Source: Panorpa germanica (Eukaryota > Arthropoda > Insecta > Mecoptera > Panorpidae). Taken from it: a stretch of 64,000 nucleotides of DNA. The stretch is from NCBI GenBank assembly GCA_963678705.1, contig OY783212.1:310001-374000 (forward strand). The letters run 5' to 3'. Under the pieces are notes generated by a model. It had not been told where the DNA came from and made no database searches. It worked only from the letters and a program-made list of their open reading frames with translations. The translations under genes and the position numbers were made by a program. Below are positions 1 through 9,429 of the stretch, one piece after another (the stretch's first letter is position 1; every line of letters begins with the position of its first letter).

Positions 1-375
1 TCACGTCAACGTCACGTCAACGGAACGTCAACGTCACGTCAACGGAACGTCAACGTCACGTCAACGGAACGTCAACGTCACGTCAACGGAACGTCAACGT
101 AACGTCAACGTCACGTCAACGGAACGTCACGTCAACGTAACGTCAACGTCACGTCAACGGAACGTCAACGTAACGCCCACGGAACGTCAACGTAACGCCC
201 ACGGAACGTCAACGTCACGTCACGTCACGTCGACGTCGACATGATGTCCACGTCAACGTTGACATAACGTCCACGTCAACGTCACATAACATCAACGTCG
301 ACATGACGTCCACGTCAACGTAAACGTAAGATCAACGTCGACATGACGTCCACGTCAACGTAAACGTAACGTCAA
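1..375. repeat. CpG-rich minisatellite (11-bp unit, higher-order 22 and ~40 bp)
   Basis: The basic unit is 11 bp, (T/G)(C/A)ACGTCAACG, arranged at first as a 22-bp dimer TCACGTCAACGGAACGTCAACG repeated with little change over about 1-200. From about 230 the array changes to a ~40-bp unit built round ATGACGTCCACGTCAACGT, which decays by about 375. Nearly every unit has two or three CpG in an otherwise AT-rich region. The array probably continues left of the window. Confidence 0.9.
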
Positions 376-554
376 TGTAAGGTTTAGAAAGATAAGGTAA
401 GGTAAGATACTTTTGATAGATACGTTATTTAATGTATCTAGACACTTTTTGTTAGGTACGTTAGTTAACGACACTTGTTAGATACGTATCTAGATACTTA
501 CTTTCTATAAAGTTGGATACATCTCCCAGTCACTGATTTAATACCTTGAGTTAA

Positions 555-656
555 GGTAGTTGTTCACTGACAGTCCTATTCGAAAGAATAGTTCAAGAAA
601 AATAATAATCAATCAAAGTAAAATTCTGCATTTAGTGCATCCAGTGAACAACTACC
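555..656. mobile_element. 102-bp MITE flanked by TTAA
   Basis: Perfect terminal inverted repeats GGTAGTTGTTCACTG (555-569) and its complement (642-656) are flanked on both sides by TTAA (551-554, 657-660). The 70-bp interior has no coding capacity. TTAA target duplication is known for piggyBac and Kolobok transposons; the GG start is unlike the CC start usual for piggyBac. Confidence 0.75.
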
Positions 657-660
657 TTAA

Positions 661-1772
661 CAGTTTAGTACGCATTATCTTAAACAAAATAAAAATTGTC
701 ATTTTTCTTTAATTGGATATTTTTAAACTTTATTAAAAGATATGTTTTTTAAATATAAAAAAATTAAAGATATAGATATTTACAATTTGAAAACTGCTTC
801 AGCTATAAAATCTTTAAATTATTGTAAAAAATACAAACAGTGCACCAATATTTATACATTATTATTTTAACTTATATATAATAAATACTTGAATCCATAA
901 TGTCATTCATTTAATACTTTTTAAAGACTGTTTCAGAAAAAATATAAAACCGTATAATTTTCCATTACCCCTTTAAACTTACTCCTATCATCATTTGTTT
1001 ATATACTCGTATATAGTTGCATTATCGTTTAAAAAATAAACATTTTCATTCAAAATTAATTTCTTAATGGTATAGCCTTTCACAAAACCTAAAAATACTG
1101 ACTTCTCTTCCTTTTGTTTTCACTTTTTTTTTGGCTCTCATACAAAATACATTTGTGGCCCCTGGTCCATTAGCATTAATGGAAGCTATATCCATTAAAT
1201 AAGGAAAATACTGAATATTTTTACCTAAACCTTGCTTATACTAATGAGAAATTTATACAAAGCCAGTTTATACAAAATAAAACTGATCGAAAATATAAAA
1301 AGATCTGATTTTCTAGATTTGCTTAATTATTAAATATATATTCATATTATTTATTTTAATATTATATACTATACACTATAATTTCTAATTATTTTAGAAC
1401 TTTAAAATTAATAAATAAATTTCATGTAGCAAAAGTGCAACCATAAAATAAAAGAAAGCAACCAATTTCCGAAATAACAAATTAAACTTATGAACGTGTC
1501 CAATTTAGATAATTAGTTTGTTCAACAATCAGTTTTACAATCACTCGTTTCATGTGTGTACAAACACGTGTAAAACCCTCGTACGTTGCTGATAAAACTT
1601 ATTATAGACAATAACAATTAATAATTTAGGTTTAGTTTTCCAGGAGTGCACTCGTCGTACAATTTGAAATTGTTGCTTTCTTTCACTCGCGCCTATTATG
1701 CGCAACGCCAATTTAACAAGCCTACAGTTCCGTTATAATTCGCTTTCCAAATAAAAATCTTCTCGATTTTAC
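661..1772. other. AT-rich flank, probable 3' UTR of MGRN1
   Basis: No open frame or family hit is recognisable. The part next to 1773 would be the 3' UTR of the minus-strand MGRN1 gene; minus-strand AATAAA signals lie near 1350. A microsatellite-like AT-rich stretch fills 1300-1420. Confidence 0.4.
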
Positions 1773-4700
1773 TCAAATTTGTACCGTACTCTCTTGACCG
1801 CCATTGTTCGTTGAAGCAGCTACCGTGACTACAGGAGCTGGAGCAACAGCAAGAAGATGTCGAGTAGAACTAGATGAACTGTAGCTATCTGCGCTGGACC
1901 GGTTGCTAGTGTGGCTAATATGACTGTTGTTGCTCAAAGGTGTACCTAAAACAGAACAGATCCATTATTTTCGTCTGATTGGGTTTTTATAACTAAATTT
2001 GGATTTCGATTTGTCATAAAGTTAAAATGACAGAGTAACGATATTTAGTGAATGATAAGAAAATGAAACTTAATTTTAATTAACATTGACATGCGGAGAA
2101 GATTTGAATACAGGTTTGCAATGATACAAGAATGCATACCTGGGAGCGAAGTTAAGGTATCGTGGCGCAGAGCACAATTCCACCTCTGAGGTGTACCTTC
2201 TGTACTAGCAGGAGCAGGCGATGTACCCGGCAGTACAAAATTAGAAGAGTCCTGCTTTAATATTGTAAAGTAATTTATCACGATACCATGGATATAAGTT
2301 ATTATACACATATTAAAATAAAGGTGCTTTTACTACAAATGCTTAGCTAATTCAATGGGCTTGTGTCCTATGTCTTAATTTCTATAAAAGTGTACTATAT
2401 ATTGATAAAGTGGGTTACTAGAACCTCAAATGTTCAATTATTTTTTAATAACTCCTTATATGTTAAGAGATATTGACAATTAAAAAAGTCATTTTGTCTC
2501 TTTAATTATTAAAGGGATTCAACGTTGTACACATTCCAAGTGCATGTGACATCACAATCCTTGTGTAAGGTTACCAACCTTACAGATCATAAATCTCTGC
2601 TGTATGTATTTATATATCAAAATATCAAATATTATTTATAGCTATTTCAAGGAACAATGAAATTTCAATATTATGTCTGCCTTAGCAGGGTTAAATAAAT
2701 TTTATTCTTTGACTTGACTTAATTATTTGACTACCAACCGCTACAAAACATTACCACAGCACTGACCTACTCAACAAATAACTGACGTTACACACTTTAA
2801 ATTGCTATATCTAGTCAACATTTAGATATTTAATAAAATAGACACGCCAATACACATTTATTAACATCAATTTCAATCAACAATTGAAAAATCGACCACT
2901 AAAAAATGAGGACACAAGCCCATTACTATTATATAAATGTGTATGTATATAAATAAATATTAAATAATAGTTCTTAAAGCGCCTATGATCGATGCAACGC
3001 AACTTAAATAAGGTTTTAAATAAATATTACTTAGTATATCGATGTTTGCTACGAACATGTTTAAATATTTCCAGTTTAGTAAAACGTAAGAGAAGTTACG
3101 CGTTAATAATCACCTTGTCTCCATAAAGTGGGCTCAAGATAGTGGTTTGCGGATCCTCTGGTGTATAATAATCAGAATCTTCACCAGGTGCCAAAGCCAC
3201 AGTTTCTCCATCCGTAAGAGCCGGCCGTGAATTTCTATGCTGCATCTATTAAAAACAACATTCTTTATACACGCTACTACCTTAAAATGAAATAATTTAT
3301 TAAAAATATAATTACCATAGGCGGTTTGTTACTTTTAGTTGGAGATTTAACAATGTCAATATCTTCTAAATCTGTGTCGGTGTCATCAATAGGTTCTACT
3401 ACACCATCTGGAGATAATAAAAATAATGTTAAATATTTGTTTGCATAGCAATATGGGAACATCAATTCATACCAATGTGTAAGGGAAGAATTTCGGCACT
3501 GGTCATGGTAGCGGCATCTAATAATGGTGACAATTTTTCTGCTTCGCTGTCTGTGTCTTGATCAATGTTATTTTTTTCGTTAATATGTTTCACAGCATCA
3601 CGCTTTTGAGATGTTAATTTATTTAAGGATTTAACATTATTTTGATTTTGTAGTAAGCTTTGTGTTGATGTGGATTCATTCATATTTTGCTCATCTCGGG
3701 ATAATAGAACTGACATACGAAACTGTGAAAGAAATCAAACAGGCTAAAACACGGACTGCTCTCGCTTTTTATTATTGAATTTCAATATGTATAAGGTTCT
3801 AGTGTAAAAGAATAAAATGAAACAATTATTAAAGAACCACAGCCACAAACAAATAAGAAATAAATGAAACTGATCAAACTTGTGCAGTGGAATTTATTTA
3901 ACAATTAAATAATTTTAATATTAAAGAACCTCACCTCTGGAGTTACCTGTGAAGAATTATTGTGACGATTTTCTTTGTTTTCAGTTAAACGTGGGCTGCC
4001 TTGACGACCATTACTCGTTCGATCCAAATTTGATCTATTCAAAACTTCGGCTGCCTATAAAATACAAAATGTTCTACTAATTTCAAAGATAACCATTAAA
4101 TAATTATATAAAACGTAAAGTACATGAAAACTTTAATATTTTTAATTAATATATTCATTAATCTCCCCTAATTAATGATCCCAACAAAATCAATAATAGC
4201 TAATAGTAGCCGTGTCTCCAAATATATAATAGTCCACGCAAAATATCAACTATAGTTCAAATTACGAGAGTTCGGCGGCGACTCATACTTAAAACAAGTT
4301 GTGGGGTATAAACTGCCGATATAATTAAAAAGCACTGACTCACTTATTTTTCTATAATGTATATAGAAACGAATAAGATAAAATTCATTATCGTATTATA
4401 GATTTATACCGCTCTTATAACCTCTTTTAAGTATAAGTAATAGCAGTGAAGGAAAGCAGGAGAAAGAAAGAAGTAACGAGGAAACAGTTAAACTTCAGCC
4501 CAGAAAAATAGAGGATTTGCGGAAAGGATATAAGGACAAGAGGTGGATGACGGAGATAGAGACAATAATAAAATAGTAAAGGAAGAGAGTCAAGAGGAAA
4601 TAGTAAAGATAGTGTTTATGCCTGTAATAGACATAAGTGGAGAAGTGAAAACGAAGAGAGAAGGCAGGAAGGATAGTGAAAAGATAATAGAGGGTCTGTC

Positions 4701-6720
4701 GAGAGGAGAAAAGGAAGGCAAGAGGTGGTAGATGAAGATACAGGCAATAAGGAAGGAGAAGAAGGAAACGGTGTGAATAAAGGAGGAGTAGGGGACATGA
4801 AGAGAGAGGATCAAGAAAAGAAGAAACAGAAAGTACTATTCGAAGTAGTAATAGTCTAGAATAGTTTTAAGTTTAGTTTTTAACTTTGAATTTATATGAA
4901 ATGCATTAAGAAATATAATAATGTAGATTGTAAAGCCGAAAGGCACACAATTAATATAATAAATAATAATGTATAAGTCGCCGCCGAACTCTCGTGATTT
5001 GGACTATACCTCAGTTATGTTTTTGTTAAGTCAAGAAAAATAATTCAATGTTTTCCTACTTGTGTGGCCACTTCTGTATCGGGACTTTCAGGATCACATG
5101 TCACTACTGGCATCACAGGTCTGATAACGCATGGACCATTGAGAGCTTCTATTAATGAAACCGCTTCATACCCTGCTGGTATATTTTCACAGCTTCCCTA
5201 CACATTAAAAACATATCACTAGTTAACTATTGTTAATTTCAATAATAATAAATACATAGCTAACATCTACAACACCTACATCTGTCGGCTGGTTAGCAGG
5301 TGCAGAGTTTGCTGTCCGTTGCAAAGCGCGTATTTGTAAAAGGGCACGAAATGGGGCTCGACAAATTGGACAATTATTTGCTTGATATCGAAGAGAATCT
5401 GCGCAACTATTACATAAACATAAATGACGACACGGTAAAATTAAAGTATCCCGAACATCACACATACATATAACGCATTCGCTTCCATTATCTTCCAGAT
5501 CATCATCTCCCGATATCTAAAAATATATATATATAAATGGTTGCAATTAGGTATAGATAATTAACTGCTTTAGTGCATACCCCCTTTCCGTCATTATTTT
5601 TATTTTCGATGCCATATATTTCTTGTAATAAGTAGCACAAGCCGTCTACAAAAAGTTTTTGTTTCAATGCTTTCAGAACGTAGGATCCATCTGAATGTTT
5701 TTCCACAACTGCAATTGTTGTGTGAGATTGTCTTGGTTCTATACATACATTAAATGGGTTATCACAATTCTTACTGTACTTTACATTTAATAAACAGGAT
5801 TAATTTGCTTGCCTTCTGTTCCTTCTTCAACCATGCAGTGAATTGCTATCGGAATTATTTCTTTTTCTGTATTGTAGCACAATTCTTCGTCGGTAAAATT
5901 TGAAGGATCAAAGACATGCATTGGCTGAGAGAATTGTTGATTTGCCCCACGTTTGTAATGAAATGTTTCTGAGGTTAACGTGGAATCTCTTGAAGTATAA
6001 CTAAAATTAAAATAAAAGTATTTATTATACATACACATGCTAATAAATGTCACCGCAATGTTGACAGTTCAAGAATGACCATATGCCATACGCATGGATG
6101 AATAAGTTTTCTATTAACGTTCGATAATCAACTATACCTTACTCCATTCGCTCCAAAATCTTCAACACAAAAGTAATAAAGTGTAATAGCACACTTTGCA
6201 TCTGCATCGAAGGTGAACTCAATGTTGAATTTAGAAGATTTTATATTATCAGTGTCTTCCTGATCTCCCTTTCGTAGTGTTTCTGCCGCCTTTACAAACT
6301 TCATAGATTCCTTACGTATATTTACTAAACTTTTTAAAGTTTTTGTAGGCTCATTTGTTTGAGGTGGAGGATAAGGAAACTGAAATTAAATATGACATAT
6401 TCCATGACAATTCAAAACCATTAATTATATATAAAATAATACGCAATACGTACTGGAGTTGGTTTGCTGCCTAAAAAATTTAAATCAGCATTTTCGCCAA
6501 ATAAATAAGCTTCTGGCTGTGGAGTATCAAACCTTTCGCCGCCCATAATGAAATGACTTCCAAAATAATTTCCTAAAAGTTATATGGAGGTAATTAAAAT
6601 CAAGAAAAACATTAAACAGATTAAAAACTTACCTGATCTAGGGGGATATTTGTAGGCATGGTTAGAGACAATATCAACTTCTTCTACACCAGCATTTTGT
6701 CTACTTGTCAATGCACCCAT
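1773..6720 (-). CDS. MGRN1: E3 ubiquitin ligase MGRN1/RNF157 homolog (13 coding exons, 684 aa)
   Basis: Exons (descending): 6720-6633, 6572-6454, 6379-6138, 6000-5813, 5738-5581, 5516-5265, 5197-5060, 4054-3947, 3722-3473, 3407-3316, 3245-3114, 2254-2140, 1945-1773; all phases close. The protein begins MGALTSRQNAG, matching the N-myristoylation-type start of the family, then the conserved block GNYFGSHFIMGGERFDTP. A C3HC4 RING finger uses C279, C282, C294, H296, C300, C303, C314 and C317. The tail is acidic and Ser-rich. Family members ubiquitinate targets at endosomes and the plasma membrane (TSG101 and MC4R for vertebrate MGRN1); the length is close to RNF157. The intron after exon 4 has a GC donor. 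A second in-frame donor after exon 8 (GAG|GTGAGG, near 3935) could add four residues. Introns at 2255-3113 and 4055-5059 carry MITEs. MGRN1 and RNF157 cannot be told apart here. Confidence 0.92.
2354..2924 (+). mobile_element. MITE family A, copy 1 (MGRN1 intron)
   Basis: It starts AATGGGCTTGTGTCCT and ends AGGACACAAGCCCATT, so the termini are inverted repeats of about 16 bp. The interior is non-coding and matches the copies at 18282, 21104, 39350, 52618 and 62460. It lies in the intron between exons 11 and 12 of MGRN1. I see no clear target duplication. Confidence 0.85.
4253..5006 (+). mobile_element. TA-flanked MITE (family T), split by a nested insertion
   Basis: Termini are inverted repeats of about 30 bp starting TAG(T/C)CAAAT and containing ACGAGAGTTCGGCGGCGACT, flanked by TA (4251-4252, 5007-5008). 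The short copy at 53947-54160 shows the uninterrupted element of 214 bp. Here a further 532-bp sequence (4439-4970) sits inside. It lies in the intron between exons 7 and 8 of MGRN1. Confidence 0.85.
4439..4970 (+). mobile_element. Probable 5'-truncated non-LTR retrotransposon nested in a MITE
   Basis: The insert is bounded by an 8-bp direct repeat GTATAAGT (4431-4438 and 4971-4978) that occurs once in the empty relative at 53947-54160, so it is a target-site duplication. The insert is purine-rich and ends with a TAA-rich tail (4951-4970). A short hairpin GCC-GAAA-GGC (4935-4944) lies just before the tail. These are features of LINE 3' ends. A 62-codon open stretch (4543-4731) is strongly charged and matches nothing I recognise. 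The clade is undetermined. Confidence 0.6.
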
Positions 6721-7051
6721 TTCAAAAACAATGATAAGACAATTGATATTGATATATATATATATAAACAATATACTCCAGTAGATAATAATAAAAACGA
6801 TAATAAGTAAACGACTAATGTCAAACAGAGATAATGGAGATAATCTAATGTCAAACTTGACAAACTAGTGTTACCCGAGTTGCCAGGAAAACAAAAATTA
6901 ATAAACGGTGTGGGTGCGTTCAGAATCTGCTCACGGAGTGACTTTAGTCGACTAAATAAATCAAGTCCCCTGCGCGTCAGTCAAACTAATTAACACACGT
7001 TTAAATGGTTGCCAACACCAACTACTATATGTCAAAGTGAACCGCTGTGTC
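6721..7051. promoter_or_regulatory. Bidirectional promoter interval MGRN1 / MED9
   Basis: The start codons of MGRN1 (-) and MED9 (+) are 331 bp apart, head to head, with no other gene between. The stretch near 6900-7000 is less AT-rich than its surroundings. No TATA box is obvious for either gene; a shared housekeeping-type promoter is inferred from the arrangement. Confidence 0.5.
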
Positions 7052-7496
7052 ATGGAGCCTATGGTAACTGATCAAAGCGAATTAAAAAATAACACAACTC
7101 TTACCGTTGAACAAGTGGAAATAGATATCTTGCCAACTATATACGATATTATACGAAGGTATGTTTATGTAATTATTTTTATTTAATTATATAAGAATTT
7201 ATTTTTAGGTTAATTAATGTTACATATGTGTTATAATTATTAATTTCAGTGTAGAACGAGACCCACACGACAGTGCTGGTAAATTAAGAGAATCTCAAGA
7301 TTGTGCAACCAAAGTTTTGGAGCTGCAGAAAAAATTATTAAAAGCTAGAAATCAAATAAAGCAACTCCCTGGTATAGATCTTAATCCAGAAGAACAATTA
7401 AAAAAAGTAGATACCCTTAGAAATCAATTAAAGTTGAAGGAAGAATTACTTCATAAATATCGTAATATGTATTCATTTGATTCTTCTAAAATATAA
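7052..7496 (+). CDS. MED9: Mediator complex subunit 9 (2 exons, 117 aa)
   Basis: Exons 7052-7158 and 7250-7496, with donor AG|GTATGT and acceptor TTTCAG|T. The predicted protein has the MED9 layout: an N-terminal segment VEIDILPTIYDIIRSVERD followed by a long heptad-rich helix (LQKKLLKARNQIKQLPG ... LRNQLKLKEELLHKYRNMY). MED9 belongs to the Mediator middle module, which links transcription factors to RNA polymerase II in the nucleus. The length fits the family. The stop lies only 41 bp before the next start codon, so the two frames may share one transcript; no AATAAA followed by a GT-rich element is obvious in the gap. Confidence 0.85.
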
Positions 7497-7537
7497 GAGT
7501 GTAGATATAAAAATAAATAGTTTCAATATATTTCAAA

Positions 7538-7783
7538 ATGCTTAAGTTTTTACTACGTTATTTTGCAAACAACGAACAAATGATTACTCGTTTGTCTGAA
7601 TCTTACCCAGTACGTAGAGCAGCACAATTGGCAGTTTCTGCGTTTTTCAAAACAAAATCAATTACTCAAGATTCTGAAAAATTACTGAAAGAAAAGGAAC
7701 GCATAATGAAATTTACCAAAGAATTTACAAAAAACATTAAGGAAGAATATCAGAAAATTAAAGATCAACAGAATGTTAAATAA
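7538..7783 (+). CDS. NCBP2AS2-like microprotein (81 aa), cluster member A
   Basis: Single exon. The segment RLSESYPVRRAAQL (residues 18-31) matches the hallmark RLSES-P-RRAAQL stretch I remember from the small conserved animal protein NCBP2AS2. The protein is basic; the N-terminus (LKFLLRYFANNEQ) is amphipathic, and a Lys/Glu-rich helix ends with EEYQKIKDQ. The family is poorly characterised and the human member has been linked to mitochondria or secretion, so no function is assigned. The frame follows MED9 by 41 bp, and the next polyadenylation signal, AATAAA, is at about 7824, so a MED9-microprotein dicistronic mRNA is possible. Residues 1-75 align with the starts of the next two genes. Confidence 0.8.
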   Translation: MLKFLLRYFANNEQMITRLSESYPVRRAAQLAVSAFFKTKSITQDSEKLLKEKERIMKFTKEFTKNIKEEYQKIKDQQNVK

Positions 7784-8416
7784 TGAATTTTTTTGTAATT
7801 TAGAGAAACTGTAAAAATTATAAATAAAATACCCGATAGTTACTTCAAAGATTAATCATGGCTTTTATTTACCTCTCATTTCACTAATTTACTTATGTAA
7901 ATTCAGAATTACAACACTGAGGCTCAATAACTCGAGTTACAGCATCTCGAACAAAAAACATTAGGAATGTAAAACAATTGAAGATTAATTGATAAATTTG
8001 TACCGGATAGAATATCTCATCATGTTATACAATACAAATTATGTGTTTACCTGTGGGATGTTGAATAATATGTCATCATTATGGACTGGGATACTTAGGA
8101 TTCACTTTCGATATAATATTTTTTTATATAATTTTCCACATTCCTTTTTTTTAGTAAAATATGTAATATTCCCGCATGAAGATCAAGTCAGAAGTTACAC
8201 TTCTTATTTCTGTTTTATTGCATTTAAAGAAAATGAAAACAAAACACTATTGCAATAAAAAAATTACTAATGTATAACTGTCATAAATAATTTTAACTAA
8301 TTTCCTTTTTTCACAATACCATACATGAATATTATTATATAAATTCATGATGTTATTAAAAAAAAATAAAGGTAATTTACGTAAAGAAAATAACATAAAG
8401 TAAAAGTATTGTAAAA
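7784..8416. other. Intergenic, AT-rich
   Basis: It holds the 3' end of the preceding transcript (AATAAA near 7824) and presumably the promoter of the gene at 8417. The open frame 7989-8258 has no codon structure or family resemblance and is not called. Confidence 0.4.
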
Positions 8417-8980
8417 ATGATTCGCAAAATATGCAAATTTGTTGTACAGCAAGAACATAAATTTCAAAACATAAACAGTGACTCTCCCGTAAAGAAACTT
8501 GGTGAAATTGGAGTAGCTGTATTTAATGGCACTGTAATTGTCGTCAGACAAGGGCTCTCCATCGCCCATACCTCCTATACTTCAATATCTCAACAATTTT
8601 CAACTGAGTACAAAAGAGCCAAAGCAGAACTCGAAGCACAGGTACGTGAAAAACCGTTGTTTAAGGATCCAAAATCTGCTCACTTTGGTGAAGCGATGAA
8701 AAAAGCACAGAATACATTTCAGCAATTGAAAAAAACCGCTGCGGAAAATAGTATGTTGAATAGAGACAAAGGTGATTCGAAAGAAGACCAAAAGGCTGAG
8801 AAAGCCCACCCACCGGTTGATACTTCAAAAAAAGAAAGCAAATCTGATAGCAATACTAAAATCGTTAGAGTAAAATATTTAACTCCAATCTCTGATCACA
8901 AGCCGGTTAGTCTACAAAATTCTGACCCTGATAAACAAATAACACCGCTCATTAAAAAGACGAGCAAAGAAGATAAATGA
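8417..8980 (+). CDS. NCBP2AS2-like paralog B (187 aa, intronless)
   Basis: The first ~70 residues align without gaps over the core with member A: (I)RKICKFVVQQE ... SPVKKLGEIGVAVFNGT corresponds to LKFLLRYFANNE ... YPVRRAAQLAVSAFFKT. Both domains close with an EY..(A/I)K motif (Y65 here, Y71 in A). The RRAAQL core itself is diverged. After residue ~75 comes a unique Lys/Glu-rich tail, predicted hydrophilic and disordered (for example REKPLFKDPKS, then KEDQKAEKAH). The first ATG of the open frame is used, with AAAA before it. No membrane segment is clear. Similarity to A and C suggests tandem duplication followed by fast divergence; the function is unknown. Confidence 0.7.
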   Translation: MIRKICKFVVQQEHKFQNINSDSPVKKLGEIGVAVFNGTVIVVRQGLSIAHTSYTSISQQFSTEYKRAKAELEAQVREKPLFKDPKSAHFGEAMKKAQNTFQQLKKTAAENSMLNRDKGDSKEDQKAEKAHPPVDTSKKESKSDSNTKIVRVKYLTPISDHKPVSLQNSDPDKQITPLIKKTSKEDK

Positions 8981-9429
8981 CTATTTAGTTGTAACTTGCG
9001 AGTATTTTTAATGATTCCCTTATTTTACTAAAAAACTTTATGTAATAGAATACAATTAAAAATAAAAATACAATAATTAATGTGATAATGTAAAACAACA
9101 AGTTAAAAGTGCTACATTATGTAAATAATAAATATTGGGATGATATTATAATTCGTTTTAGTTCTTCATTATAAATATATAAGTAGAATAATTAGGGCAA
9201 CTAAGTAGACTGCATTTTTAAAAACAATAACAAAACAAAATAACATTTAACAATTTTCATTCTAAATTCAACTTTTTAATAAATTTTATTATGATAATTA
9301 TATTAAAAATAAATCTGTGTGTGTAAAGAATTAAAAACAATCTATATAAATATAATAGTAACTTAATACTCTTTTTCAATTTGTCTAAATTCTGGTGTTG
9401 AACGGTCTTAAAATTTAAGATTTGTTAAA
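8981..9429. other. Intergenic, AT-rich
   Basis: It holds AATAAA-like signals near 9050-9070 for the gene ending at 8980 and the upstream region of the gene at 9430. Nothing else is recognisable. Confidence 0.4.

Noticed and set aside
1-375. Direct repeats resembling a CRISPR array
   Set aside because: The units are contiguous tandem repeats with no unique spacers, and the window is eukaryotic.
4543-4731. 62-codon charged frame as a gene
   Set aside because: It lies inside the nested insertion in an MGRN1 intron, is purine-rich by composition, and matches no family.
7989-8258. 89-codon plus-strand frame between members A and B
   Set aside because: Its amino-acid composition follows the AT-rich DNA; there is no conserved motif and no domain like its neighbours.
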